A DNA stretch of 64,000 bases from contig JADANN010000443.1 in NCBI GenBank assembly GCA_018806985.1, positions 3,284,667-3,348,666 on the forward strand, in the 5' to 3' direction. The stretch comes from Angiostrongylus vasorum (lineage: Eukaryota; Nematoda; Chromadorea; Rhabditida; Metastrongylidae). Of this stretch, positions 22,560-33,935 are shown piece by piece (the first letter of the stretch is position 1; each line of letters begins with the position of its first letter). Below the pieces are notes generated by a model. That model saw nothing but the letters and a program-made list of their open reading frames with translations, had not been told where the DNA came from and searched no databases. Both the position numbers and the translations under genes were made by a program.

Positions 22560-23650
22560 ATTATAACTATAACCTTCTCCAATAGTTCCCATTTTTTCCT
22601 TCCACAACCTTTTTTTGAAAAAGAAAGCCGTAGAGACCTAGAACAAAGAGACAGAATACTCGCTGCTTCTATTCCAAGATATTGGGACGAGAACAAAAAA
22701 ATTGGAGCTGCATTGCTTCTACACAAAGTAAAAAAACCGAGTTCAATCGCAGTCCCACATCACTGTTAAATGGCTGAGCGAGCAATGATGGTGTGAAGAA
22801 TACAGCATTCGAAAGAGTGGTCCAGAGCGCCAGCTATGGGAATGATGCAAAGTCTATAGAGCATGCGTAAAATTTTTTTCAAACGACAGTGACTTAGGCA
22901 TTACAGAAAGAAGACTACAATGCATAGAAAGACGATGCTGAACGAGAAATTGGCAGCTGTAGCATTACTGTAGTTACTGTGGTGTTCTGTACTGTGGCAT
23001 ATTCTGGGAAACGGTAGCGATTATCGGCTACGAGGAAACAAGTGAAAACTGCAAATCGACGTTTCGATGGTACTGTGCAATCGGCCGCATTGTCGTCGGC
23101 CCCATCCACAACGGCCGATGTGAGTGAAAAAACCCGAAAACATGACAGAAACAGAAAATTGTGTACCCAACATAATATTCTTCTCATCCGAACTAAATGT
23201 TGCTGAAGTTAGTGTGTGACTTCGTAAAATTGACTGACTGAAGCGTACATCACTGAACTTCGCCGTCAACGTAGTAATTCCGCACCTTTAGAAAATTCAT
23301 TACGGACAATTTTCAATAGGTAATGTTGCCGGCAAACAAATGGGATCGGTAGCACTAAGCCAAAAGCCGGAGCATTGTTGAAATTGCTTACGACACTGGA
23401 GCATAGGACCTTTATGGATAAGCTGAAGTAACGGAGCAAGGTTGACACATTATGGGAACCCATATGGTGTTAACCAATGGTAGTAAAGGGTCAGCCTGTA
23501 AGACATCGATAGAGCTGAGTGAATATGAATACGGGCGCTTTGCCAAAAGATTAATATGCCACTATCTCGTAATAAGCAAAAAAACATCGCCAATTTTTTT
23601 CGTCGTATTGGAGAAAAAATACCTCATTTATTTTCATATTTGCACTTCAT
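22560..23650. other. No supported feature
   Basis: This stretch may hold the missing 5' exon of the globin gene. A minus frame at 23187-22915 starts MRRILCWVHNFLFLSCF and could be read as a signal peptide, but no splice signals or relatives support it. Confidence 0.25.
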
Positions 23651-23679
23651 CTGATTGGAGGAACCAAAGTGGACCGTAC

Positions 23680-25000
23680 AGGATCTCTCCCGCCATGTGG
23701 TCAGTTTATTATTACCAACAGCGGCCACCGATCTCTCTCATAGAGGAATCTCCTACCCGTTAGTAGCTAGGCAACGTGGTCCGTCCTCAAGTGGCGGACA
23801 GGGGGTTTAATCGCGGACCGGGAGCGACGTTATACTTCCATGAGACGTAGGTAGACCAGGGGATGGACTCACTGTTTCCGCTGCGCCGAGTTGACACATA
23901 CCTTCTGTGTTTACGAATACATATTCATGTTTGCGTGAGTGAGTGTGTTATCATTTATGCGGATTGTATTCTACGAGTCAGTTCGGCTAAAAGCCTGCAA
24001 TCAAGTGACAAGGAAGTAAGTACATGGGAGGCGATTGGGAGTCGCCCCCAATAAACAAACTACACTAGAAAGAGACTGGCATGCTAACCATGAGCAGTCC
24101 CAATGTTCACAGTTCAGAAAGCTATACTTGGATATCAAACTCTAAAGACAGTAAAACAAGTGGGCCTCATTCCGCTGATCCTGAAAGAGCCTCCAGTACG
24201 GCAGCGTTGGATAAGACGAGTACGGAGAGGCTGCTAAAATCCGCTGCCCATTCTAGCCTACGTAATTCTCGGAAGACTAAGATGACTATCCCTAGTTCCA
24301 ATACACGCTCACTTGCAGTTGAGTAGTTGATAGAGGAATTGGTCATGCTGGCAAGAAGGAGAGGTACGACATCACCGGATTGGCCAAGATGGGAAGACGC
24401 CACTCATTCAACGCCGTCTATGACACCGGAGAAGGACTTATCCCTCGGAACATGCTACATTAGAGGGGTCGGTGGATTCGGCGTTCTCGTAAACATTGGC
24501 CACGAACATCGAATCACTCGAACAAATAACAACCTGAATCGAAGTTGGTGGAAGAGATGTGGATCAATGCCGGATTTGACAATCTTCGTCATCTACGCAC
24601 CGAAATAAAACTGTGACGAAGACGAAGTTGAAGCGTTCTACAGTGACATGGAGAAGCTCTACATAAAGGACAATACATTCTTCAAGGTCATCATTGGAGA
24701 TTTCAACACCAAGATTCGACCAAGAGGAACGTCTGAAAAAACGTCACATTGGGACCCACGAATTGGAATGGAACGAACAGGGTGAGCGGCTGTCTGAGTT
24801 TATCACGGCGACCAAAACCATTTGTGGTAGCTCACAATTCCAGAAGCCGCACTCTCAACGCTGGACGTGGGAGTCTTCCAGTGGAGAGTACCATAACGAA
24901 ATAAACCACATCATGGTAAATAGAAGGTTTTCTCTAACCGATCCCGTTGTTGTTCTAAAATCTTGATGTCTCCGTCGGGAGACAGCATAAATAAAGTTTA
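23680..25000 (+). mobile_element. RTE-type LINE relic, 5' and endonuclease part
   Basis: A G-rich 5' region (23690-23870, 'ctctcccgccatgtggtcag', 'ggcggacagggggttta') is followed by fragments of an apurinic-like endonuclease: GFGVLVNIGHEHRI (about 24480), MPDLTIFVIYAPK (24565), VIIGDFNTKI (24685), [17 protein letters not shown] (24755) and [17 protein letters not shown] (24860). Frameshifts separate them. GDFN and the final H are hallmarks of the fold. No RT follows; the sequence decays after 25000. Confidence 0.75.
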
Positions 25001-25029
25001 GCGGTCCAGTTTTGATTTATTGGTGATTA

Positions 25030-26870
25030 ACGGGATGAAACAAGTGCAAAACTCATGGAAAGATGCTCTTCAGTGAATAATGGCGATTTTTAGTGTTTCA
25101 AATCACAAGAATCATAGGATTCTTTCCAATGAATTCCCGCGCGAGACAGATCAGGTAAGACCATGCTGTTTCGAACTAAGCCCAAAAACCAAGGTTTGTC
25201 TTCAGATTTTGAAGTAAACGGCCTTAGTTTGAAAACTGTTTCCATATTGAATGCAGAAACTTCAGTTTTCTCTTTCAATCATCTGCTTATGGTGTGGTCT
25301 GGAGTACGATGGTGTGAGAAATAACACGCATCGCTACTAAAAGGATGCGTTAGCCAAACAGTGTGGTCCCCAAAGAACCCCCAACCTGAGCCGGAATCGG
25401 CCTGATAAGCACTACGCCTCCATCCAAAGAGAGATAGGGTCGAAGAACTACTTATGTTTCTCAGTATCAGCGACGATCTCCGAGAAAAAAGACAATAATT
25501 CGATGAATGCGTTGCGAGCCCGATAACAAAAGCTAAAATCAGGAAGAAAAAATGACGAATCTAAATGAACAGGTGAAGGCGGTTACAAACAGTTACAAGT
25601 GGTAGTCAAAACGTTTCGTAGAAGGATAGAACGATACCATAAAATGCCAAAAAAGTCGGAAACCGATCGATAGACATTGTTGGGCTTGTGCGTGGCACTT
25701 AAAAGCGCCACGAGCCAGTAAGCAAAGTACTCGAAATGAAAAGCAGACATCTATCTAATCATGACTGAGCACTTCTACCTAACTAAATGTCGGCGATGAG
25801 CCAACCAGCTGCTCAGCGCGGCTGTTGTTTTCTCCACTATAACAACAACTCCTCACGTGGGACGACCCCTAAAGAGTAGATGAATTCAGTAACACATTCA
25901 TTTTCCACGATAGTTGAGGTAATCAAGGGAAGTAATGACGACTATTCCGCCTACTGCCTCCTATCTTGTACTAGATTTGCTCATGTGAGCTCGCGAAACA
26001 GGTAAGGTGAGTGTATGCAGTATTGAACACACTTTTCGTGTCGATGATATCCAATCTCTTAAATTACAGAGTTATCAAATATCATAAAAGTTTAAAGTAT
26101 TCCCTTAAGGTGATAAACTCCCTAAGAAAGCATACGAAGTGTTTAGAAAAAACTGCGCTCTGAAAATTAAGAAAAATCGTCGTCTTACTAAGGTAATAGG
26201 GTAAGAACTGGACAAAACAACGTAATATGAACACCATGAGTAGCAAAATACGTCTGTGAATATTATAATGGTATAAAATACCATACGAATATTACCTTCT
26301 ACAATTCGTCTAATCATCGAGTTCGGCATCAGTAACCCAGCCGCTCGTTCATGCCTCTCACCAAAATAACCACTGTAGATCGCTTAGTAAGCAGAAATGG
26401 ACAGCATCACACTCCTTGTAAGAAGCCCCTCTATTTCTATAGTTTTTCACCAAGTAGACGTCATGCTCTGTCAAAGTATAGATTCGTTCCTAGTTGGGTT
26501 CCCAAATGAATGTTTTGAACTCTTCACGTAAGTGAATGAATGAATTGTTCTTGTTCATGTGTACAACGGTGGTGCTGAATTTAAAGCGATGCTCAACCTC
26601 ACGAGGGAGGCAGGTCGACGGTTCCAAGTATCTAGTGTGTCGAGTACCGATCCTGCTTTATTGCTTGTTGAGGTGTCTGTTTGCTTTCCCCGGCGTCCAA
26701 AGGCAGCTTTGATAGGTTGTTTCCTGGTCGTTCTCACAGATACTCGTCAGCCACTGTGATCAGAGAGAGCATGCCACACTGCGATAACACAACTACCGTA
26801 AAGGCATGATTCTTAACATTGCTGGACTCCTTACTTCGCTTCCGAAATTGGTGTAGCGAACTCAGCCTAG
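25030..26870. other. No supported gene
   Basis: 25380-25700 may be further decayed RTE sequence (short lysine-rich fragments). 26560-26760 is GC-richer, with open frames on both strands, but no convincing splice pair was found. Confidence 0.3.
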
Positions 26871-26875
26871 TTTAG

Positions 26876-27154
26876 GCAACTGTGACGGGACGAACGTAAA
26901 GCTGAACATCGTATTTGCAGTATTTGCACATCTAGGTACAGCGCCCAACTACAATGAGGCCTGCGGTAAATCATTTGGAGAACGCTTCATACTCAGGTAG
27001 ATATAATCAGCTGTGACCATTCTTATTACATTGTCCTTTAGCGGCGTTCAGCTCTTCGCAGAATTTACCGTCCTCACTAGCTGGAATGGAAAATCGCTGG
27101 AAGGATCCGAGTCAAAAAAGCAGCAAACTTCCTTTAGATCCCACAAAAGGATGA
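26876..27154 (+). CDS. Candidate 3' exon pair of an unidentified gene
   Basis: Exon 26876-26965 (acceptor gcctagtttag, donor GTAAAT) reads NCDGTNVKLNIVFAVFAH and NYNEAC. A 76-nt intron with acceptor cattgtcctttag leads to 27042-27154 (AFSSSQNLPSSLAGMENRW, then KDPSQKSSKLPLDPTKG, stop TGA). Phases match (1 nt + 2 nt). The alternative frame of the second exon stays open to 27345, so the frame choice is uncertain. No family recognised. Confidence 0.35.
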
Positions 27155-27559
27155 CATCTATCTATGGTGATGACCTGAGGGCGTCTAGTTCGGCTATTTC
27201 AGATTCCCAAAAAATCCGCGCTCAAAGAGGAGAAAAGCTCACGGATTATCAAGTTGCAACTGAGGTACACACTCGTAAACGACCACCTCTATTTGTGATT
27301 CTACAAAGCAAGCATACTCATGGAAGAAGTGTTAAAATTCGCTAGACATGTAACGCCGGGTCATTTAAGCATCTAAGTGTCGATAAACGCATGGCATGAA
27401 TGTGTGTGTTTGTGTGTAATAAAATCGCGTAGAACACGTCAATTCAGACAGAAACTTGGAGTCAAATGATTGGAAACTTCATAGAAGAAGTGAAAGTCGT
27501 CCTATAGAAGAAGACAACATCTACGTTGGATAAGCCCAGTGAAATACATATGTCTCCCA

Positions 27560-27985
27560 TGACCGAATTCCTATTAACCTCGGCATTGATCGACCAGTGA
27601 TTTACATTCTTTATACTCTTGTTGAGCAAACGTGAGGTGTTTTCAAACGAAAACGTTGTTTTGATGTGAGAAGCACATTACGCTTCCACGTAAACTCTGC
27701 GCAGTTGATCTTCACGTGACATATTCAGTGGAAGACTCATAGAAAGTGGTGAGTGTGCGTTGAAGCTATTCTGTGTTCAATATGATTGGAATCTTGGTTT
27801 AGCATTTTCTCTGTTTGGTTATGGAGGTGTTTGGCTGAGTAGATTGCAGTCAACTTGACCTTTCGAAGCTCTGAGGAAGGCGAAATCCGCCGAAACGTCA
27901 GCTTGTTGTTGAACAAAGGATAAAATAATAAGTCCCGTTTGCTCAGTAAGAATATAAAGAATTATTTGATCAATGCTGTGCTTAA
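27560..27985 (+). mobile_element. Short Penelope-like element with inverted ends
   Basis: The left end 'ctattaacctcggcattgat' plus 'attctttatactcttgttga' and the right end 'ctcagtaagaatataaagaa' plus 'ttgatcaatgctgtgcttaa' are near reverse complements of about 50 bp. Between them lies only the tail block and a hammerhead motif. It has no RT. It may be a deletion product or a non-autonomous form. Confidence 0.7.
27861..27907 (+). ncRNA. Hammerhead ribozyme motif, best preserved of the Penelope type
   Basis: CTGAGGA, stem II GGCG-AAATC-CGCC, GAAA and C-GTC. Stem I has five Watson-Crick pairs (aagct with agctt). All invariant core bases are present. Stem III is again loop-free, so activity as a dimer is the prediction. 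Confidence 0.7.
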
Positions 27986-28449
27986 TAGAAAGTTGGTGGT
28001 GGGAGTGTTTTACATTCTTGTTTAGCACATCTGTGTCTGTCCAACTTTCCACGACACAACTCGGCCAGCTTCTTTTAATTACGTTTCTGCCAAAAAAGAG
28101 TTAAACCAAACGGACTCAGTCAAAACGATGTGATGCTTCTTGTGTCACTTGAGTGAATGGAAGTCCAGTGAGCAGCTTTCAAGTGCGATAAGGATTATCG
28201 AACACTTTACCCGTGTTCGTTATAGTCACTCGATGATTGAGGTGTTGTTATTAAACGTTCTCGATTCGGTTGTAATGAAATAAATTACGGCACCAATAGC
28301 ACCTATGTGAGTTGGTCCCACTGGGCTAACAATAGATTGGTTCTCGAAGGCAACTAAAATTGAAGAACGCTGTAGAACCATGAGCGAACAGCTGTTTTCG
28401 ATACAGTGCAAAATAACAGCCCTAGTTTAATTTCGTTATTTCAGCCAGC

Positions 28450-28700
28450 AGGGGCGCGCGATGCGCAGTGCTCGGAGGCGCCCTGCCACACGAATACATG
28501 GGACCGATTCCTGCGTCCATAGCCCACCAAGCCTTCCATCCACCCGGGGTCGGCAAATGGTACCACAAGACTTGTCTGAGAGGATAGCAGCACTGGTTCG
28601 ATACATCGGTAGGCCACCGCGACCCAGATATGCGTTTAATCACCCTAAATGATGCTTAATGAAGTCGATGGCATGTATCCCTTTACCCTTTGTTTCAGTA
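28450..28700 (+). repeat. SINE A copy
   Basis: Head 'ggggcgcgcgatgcgcagtg', B box region 'gggaccgattcctgcgtcc', body 'ctggttcgatacatcggtag' and tail 'cgatggcatgtatccctt'. Confidence 0.75.
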
Positions 28701-29059
28701 AGCGTTTTCAAGCTTAGCCTTTAAGCCAGCCATAAAACTCCGACTCTCGATGAGTAATTTCGCTGACACGTAGTTTTTTTGTTATAAAGAAGAGTAGTTT
28801 CTGTCGTAGTATTTTCGCTTTCGATGCAGACAAGCAGAGAGCTTGACATATCCATTGCCAAATGAAAAAAAAATTGAAAAAAAAAGAACTGAAAGAACGT
28901 CAGTTGGTCAGATAATGTGCTATTTTCCGCTCATTTCTAAGAGAGCGGAACCATGAAGGAGATCATCGTTTATACAAGGACAAAGAAGCTGAATATCGAC
29001 GTTGGACCGAACAAAACATGTGGAAGGTGTCACCCGATGACTATCAACATGATAAAAAA

Positions 29060-29315
29060 GTAGGGCGTTCGACTTTGTGGCTGAATGGTGTGCTATGCAT
29101 TCGACTTCATTCGCAGCATCAGAGAGGTGATACGTATTTGGTCTATCTAATAACTGGTGGGGCTCACCATGTATGACGTCAGTCTTTTTATCTTTCCAGG
29201 TAAGTATTGTATCATCTTGCCGATTGGAGAAGACTGGGGATGTCTGCGTGTTCGGTCATCTCAACGATCGTGTATCTATTGAAGGGTACTCCTAATCACT
29301 GCGCTACACGCCCCC
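29060..29315 (-). repeat. SINE A, divergent copy
   Basis: 'gtgctatgcattcgacttca', 'tacgtatttggtctatc' and the head 'ctcctaatcactgcgctaca' followed by 'cgcccc'. Minus orientation. Confidence 0.6.
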
Positions 29316-29707
29316 TCAACATCAATAGAGTAAAGGAAGGATTTTGTACAATATAATATTAAAAAGTAAAAGAGTTTTTAAAGTAACAGAGTTCACTAGA
29401 GAGAATTCCGGAACACATGTTCGCGAAGTGTTTTCTAGAAAATATTGTAAACCCATCAAAATGTCAAGATAAAAAAGGAAAAAAGGGACCTTTCCCACTA
29501 TTACAAAAGACCTTTAAGTGTCGATCACCGAGTAATGAGCATCGTAAGCGACGATGGAGAACTAATGAAAGACGAGAGTGCAAAAAAGGGCAGTTCCTTC
29601 ATGTTCATTCGGTTAGATGAAATGTCTATTCGCGCAGATTTTTTGCTTACAGACTTTTTACTACACACCTCCATACAAGTATGAATAACAAAGTAGATTA
29701 GTTTTAC

Positions 29708-30135
29708 AAATATCGTACTTCGGGGATTTGAAATTGGATCTGCCGATGGGAACGACCAGCGTTCGGCGTTGAGCGCGGTGTTGTACGTGGTGCAACTGGG
29801 CTGAAACATGAGAAGTAAAAAATTTGTTCACTGATTCTATTTGCCATCTTCTTCACTTCAATTTTCGTCTCGAAAAACATCAATGATCATCATTCATATC
29901 ACCCTGATGATATCCGTTTTTTCTAAAGAGAAATTTTTTTTCACAAAGTTCGTTCCTATACGGCACCGTCCGTATCTTTTCCTCTTAGCGTATGTAACCG
30001 AGTGGAGCTAATGAAGCTGAAGCTTTGAGTCTTATCATGTCTTTCTATGTCATAAGGCATCTGTCGCAATTTTTGTTCTTCCTTGCACAATTTCAGGTAT
30101 GATACTAGATGATGAATGAACGAGGATGAACGCAC
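29708..30135 (-). CDS. Two phase-matched exons of an unidentified gene
   Basis: Exon 30135-29962 (58 codons: SSFIHHLVSYLKLCKEEQKL, RHDKTQSFSFISSTRLHTL) uses donor GTATAG. Exon 29800-29708 (31 codons: PSCTTYNTALNAERW, SADPISNPRSTIF) has the acceptor catgtttcag. Both are phase 0, and the second is GC-rich against its surroundings. The frame stays open beyond the GTAAAA donor at 29707 to a stop at 29525, so this may instead be the last exon. No family was recognised. It could belong with the minus-strand exons at 50.2 and 54.5 kb, but that is only a guess from strand and phase. Confidence 0.5.
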
Positions 30136-30375
30136 CTTACATACAAATATTAAAACCAGTTTGCGCAACCCTGGTAAGTAGTGGCAATTACACTACTTTA
30201 CAGAAAGTTTTAGCGTGGAATCACGGTTTACTCTCTTATGAGGTGATTAATGCAGAGATGAACGTTCGAGAGTTACTTTCTGTCCATTTTTCGAGGAATT
30301 TCGAGTTTAAAAAAGGCGTCATAGCAAAAGCTTCATCTTGAATTGTTTTAGAATCGCAATCTACGATTTCCAAGA

Positions 30376-30620
30376 GCTAACGCGTTCACCACCACGCCAC
30401 GCGGGTCCTTCAAAAATCTCCCTCTGATCTACAACGGCGGCTACTGCCTTTGGTGGTGACGGTCTGAGAGACGCTAAAGTCCGGCTGGCTGAGCTCGGGA
30501 GTCCAGGTAACCACAATGGCCAAACAAGCAAAACTCCGAAAAATGGAGACTATGGTGGGGCCCGTACAACCAGTGAGGACGGGTCGTCCAAGTGTCCAAG
30601 TGTGTCCAAGTGATATCACC
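30376..30620 (+). repeat. Fragment of C joined to a family D fragment
   Basis: 30379-30410 matches C ('aacgcgttcaccaccacgcc'). From 30414 the 3' half of D follows ('ccacaatggccaaacaagca' to 'gtccaagtgtccaagtg'). Confidence 0.7.
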
Positions 30621-30879
30621 ACAACTAGTGGAAGTAAAATGCACACACATTGGTCGTTTCATTACCTAATGAATACCAGTATGGCAATACTCGATTCCTT
30701 TGTACTTAACTACACTCTTCTATCACGACGATTAATTTTTCGCATTTCGACTGCTCAAATAATCGTAAGTGTAGAAAAAAAGATTTGGTAATAAAATCAT
30801 TTCAGTAGCAAAACAGAGTTTCGAAGAAAAGTTTCTGCAGTAACTCGAAACGAAGAGCTTCAGCGTTCAACTCTCATAA

Positions 30880-31160
30880 AAAAGGACAAAGGATAAAGCT
30901 CTCGGCGTTGATCAAACCCTGAGAGAAGCGCCATGCATTCGACTTTATTAAGCAACGTTTGGAGGTTGAATGCATATTTCGCCTTTACTCGCGGTGGGCT
31001 ACCATGTATCGAACCAGTGCTCCTATCCTCCCAGACAAGTTTGGTACCAATCTGCCGACCCCCGGAGAGATGGAAGGTTTGGTAGGCCATGGGCGCGGGG
31101 GATCGATTCCACGTGTTTGTTGTAGGGCGCCTCCGACTACTGCGCAACACGCGGTCCTTC
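30880..31160 (-). repeat. SINE A copy
   Basis: 'aaaggataaagctctcggcg' to the head 'gactactgcgcaacacgcgg'. Minus orientation, complete. Confidence 0.8.
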
Positions 31161-31169
31161 AACTCTCAT

Positions 31170-31930
31170 ACACATAAGCAATTACGAGAAATCCGCCGAA
31201 TTAAAAGAATATACGAAAAAATTTTGTTGTTGAAGGTCATATATTGAGTAGGATGAAGCAGCATGTGTAAAAGTCCTTATGGAAACATCAAGATCATTTG
31301 AAGATCACCGAGTAGTTGAGAGGAAGTAATGGCTTCTCCATGGAATACTAAACATCCGTCCGAGTATAAATACTTTATTACAGCTAATTTTAAAATCTCA
31401 AAGACCAATGTCGCCTATATATGTGACATCGTCGTTGTTGTAACGAAAAGGATGCGGAAATTTGGAAACTGATTAAACAAGTAGTAGACTTAGTTGATTA
31501 GAAAGCTATGAAGAGGCAAGGTCAATTACATAATCGCTGATTTCTATTTAGAAGTCACTCAGTGCACAGTAAACTGCATCCAAACGACACATTAGGCAGA
31601 GACAGGAGCTGAACTGAATGCTTCCAATGAAGCTTTCTCTTTACGGCTTTGGCTCGCTGGTTCGCAGTCGTTTTGTGTAACGGTATTGTAGGAAAAAATA
31701 CGACGTCACTTCTTTCATGCCATCAAAAAACAAACTGGAGCTCGATCAGCAGCCGTGGAGTTATGTCATCGGAGGAACTCAGCAGTACAATTTAAATATC
31801 CAGTCCAAAGTTCCATATTTATGCCTCCGACTCTCACCATGCGCCAGTATTCTTTCGCTTCAAAATATGTTGTTAACAACCACTGCAATGTACTTAATTT
31901 CTTAACTGAATGACATTTTGTTTAAAAATC
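31170..31930. other. No supported gene
   Basis: A plus frame at 31717-31905 (begins MPSKNKLELDQQPWSYVIGG) looks protein-like but has no clear splice signals. No repeat was recognised. Confidence 0.25.
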
Positions 31931-31934
31931 CACA

Positions 31935-32228
31935 TCAAATTGTTGCTTCACTTGAGAGAGTTCGCCTAGTCACTCTGGATACTGTAAAACATGACGCAAC
32001 TTTGTGACTCAGTCCAAAAAGCCCGCCGAACTGCCATGAATCGTTGTGGTGCCCCGTAAATTTATCCCAAGCAACAAAACTAAAGTCTTTTTTCTTCTTT
32101 GTTCTAAGAGCGTCGTTCTCATATTTCAAGTCAGAACGGTTTCTAACTGCAGAAAGTTGCCTTACATCACAATTTTCCTCATTTTCAAATGAAAGCACAA
32201 GAATTCTAGGTGTGAAGACTCTTACCAT
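31935..32228 (-). CDS. Candidate small gene, 97 codons
   Basis: ATG at 32228, 16 nt after a 'tttttctattgacag' 3' splice site that could accept a spliced leader. The product is hydrophilic (SDLKYENDALRTKKKKDFSF, GHHNDSWQFGGLFG). No relative or poly(A) signal was recognised. It could be a chance frame or repeat-derived. Confidence 0.3.
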   Translation of the reverse strand: MVRVFTPRILVLSFENEENCDVRQLSAVRNRSDLKYENDALRTKKKKDFSFVAWDKFTGHHNDSWQFGGLFGLSHKVASCFTVSRVTRRTLSSEATI

Positions 32229-32279
32229 GTTCTCAGTAAAATCCCTGTCAATAGAAAAACGACTACACTAGTTGGAGAA

Positions 32280-33190
32280 AAAATTGGCCCTGTCAGATCA
32301 AGAATGCTCACTCTTTGTGAAATGTTACGGATGTCCGCTGAACGTCAGAAAACTGTTTAATTTTTTCAAAATTTCAAATCAAACCTTTCAATCCAATCGT
32401 CGTCCAGATCTGGCGGAATAACCGGAAATCGGCCAACTTTGCGAGTTCTTAGCGATTGTTTTCGCTTCTGAAACCGATGTGTTTGTGGTTAACTCTCCCC
32501 TAGCTTATCTATTAAGAACTCAAATTTCCGAGAAGGAAATGGAATCGGGGATAACCTTTAAGAACGCAAAAAGTGAACAGAAAGCGAGAGCTATGAAACA
32601 TAAAATGGATAGGTTTCAGAGGTTTCAAGGATAGCCGTCTTCAAACATCAAACCCTTCCAGATAGTAGAAATGTGTTTGGTTAGCTAAATAAGTCCCTAA
32701 TATCGATCTTCATCAGCATCTTTTTGTACGGCAGCAATCTCATATCAGCTAGTTAAATTGTCTGATAACAAATATAAACGATTTGTGAATAAAGCGTTGC
32801 CCAAAAAATATGGGACCAATTTGTTAGCAGATAGCTATTTTTTTCCTACCTACGCGAGTTATTCTGACAAACCTTAAAGTATAACCCATTTTTTGAACAA
32901 TTTCCTTGGTTCTCTTGGTGATCGTTGAGTAATGGGAGCGACTGTTATTAGACTCATTTGTTTCAAACGTCTTCCACCATAGTTCCTATAGATCTTCCTT
33001 GTTTAAGTGATATGAAGAGCATCACAGTGTTCACATTTACAGCAGTCGTAAAGATTTTCCAACAGAGAAAAGGAAGTGGTGTCTCTGTTGTGCATTTCAC
33101 TTCCACATCATGCCAGTAAATGTCATTGTCTAGCAGTTGTTGTAGCGTTCATTAGACATTCGACACTATGGCCTATGAGGTTACGACCCT
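32280..33190. other. No supported feature
   Basis: AT-rich sequence without recognised exons or repeat families. Confidence 0.35.
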
Positions 33191-33199
33191 GACCGATGA

Positions 33200-33684
33200 T
33201 CAATCTGGACTTCGCGTTCCTCTCCAACCCGCAAGAAATAGAATATTCTCCGATTTGCCCTTGTAGTAGAAGCGTTCGAAAATTAAGGTTGTACTTTCAA
33301 AACTCCATTGTGACAGATAATATGTGAAAAGCAACGCTTGTTCGAGTCTGGTCCTACGGAGGTCGACTGCTGCTTCTGTTGAACGCCAACGAGTTAAGTG
33401 TCGGACTTCGAAAAGTAGAACCACTAGTACAGCATGTCTATCACTTGAAAAATTCATGGGAACATGGTAAGTGTGGTTTCTGGAAATCGCAGTAGGAGTG
33501 ATAGATGGCTGACCTTGGTTGGCGTCCCTATCTTCACAGTCGGTCTTATGGTGTCGCACTTGACCTTCCTAGTCGTCCTTATGAGATCTTCAGTAGAAGT
33601 TTCTGATTCTGACGTACATGTGTTGTAAGCAAAGTGCAACCACAATTCTTCAATCTCTTTCAGTGTAGGGTTAAAATCTAGCAA
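33200..33684 (-). pseudogene. Possible frame-broken coding remnant
   Basis: Two overlapping minus frames look coding: 33684-33560 (LKEIEELWLHFAYNTCTSES, TEDLIRTTRK) and 33559-33200 (119 codons, with RHAVLVVLLFEVRHLTRW and RRTRLEQALLFTYYLSQW). They would join by a frame change near 33560. No family recognised. Confidence 0.25.
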
Positions 33685-33935
33685 ACAACTTTTTGGTTAG
33701 CATTAGCGCATTGGGAGTTCTCAAAGGTCAAATAAATGAAGTCCTTTGTTTCAATCGCTTAGGACAAAGAAATCGGATGCAATAGCTGCTGGTCCTTGCT
33801 CTGTATACTGGTCAAATCATGGGTGACGAACTGACTGGATCATCGTGGGTGCCCATAGTATCAAAGACGTTGAATTACTTCGTTGGAGGAGATTTCGAAC
33901 TTTTGCCTATGAATTTCGTATTGGCTCAATTGCAG

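Noticed and set aside
22915..23187. Possible small secreted protein with signal peptide
   Set aside because: Only a hydrophobic start was seen; no splice, poly(A) or family support.
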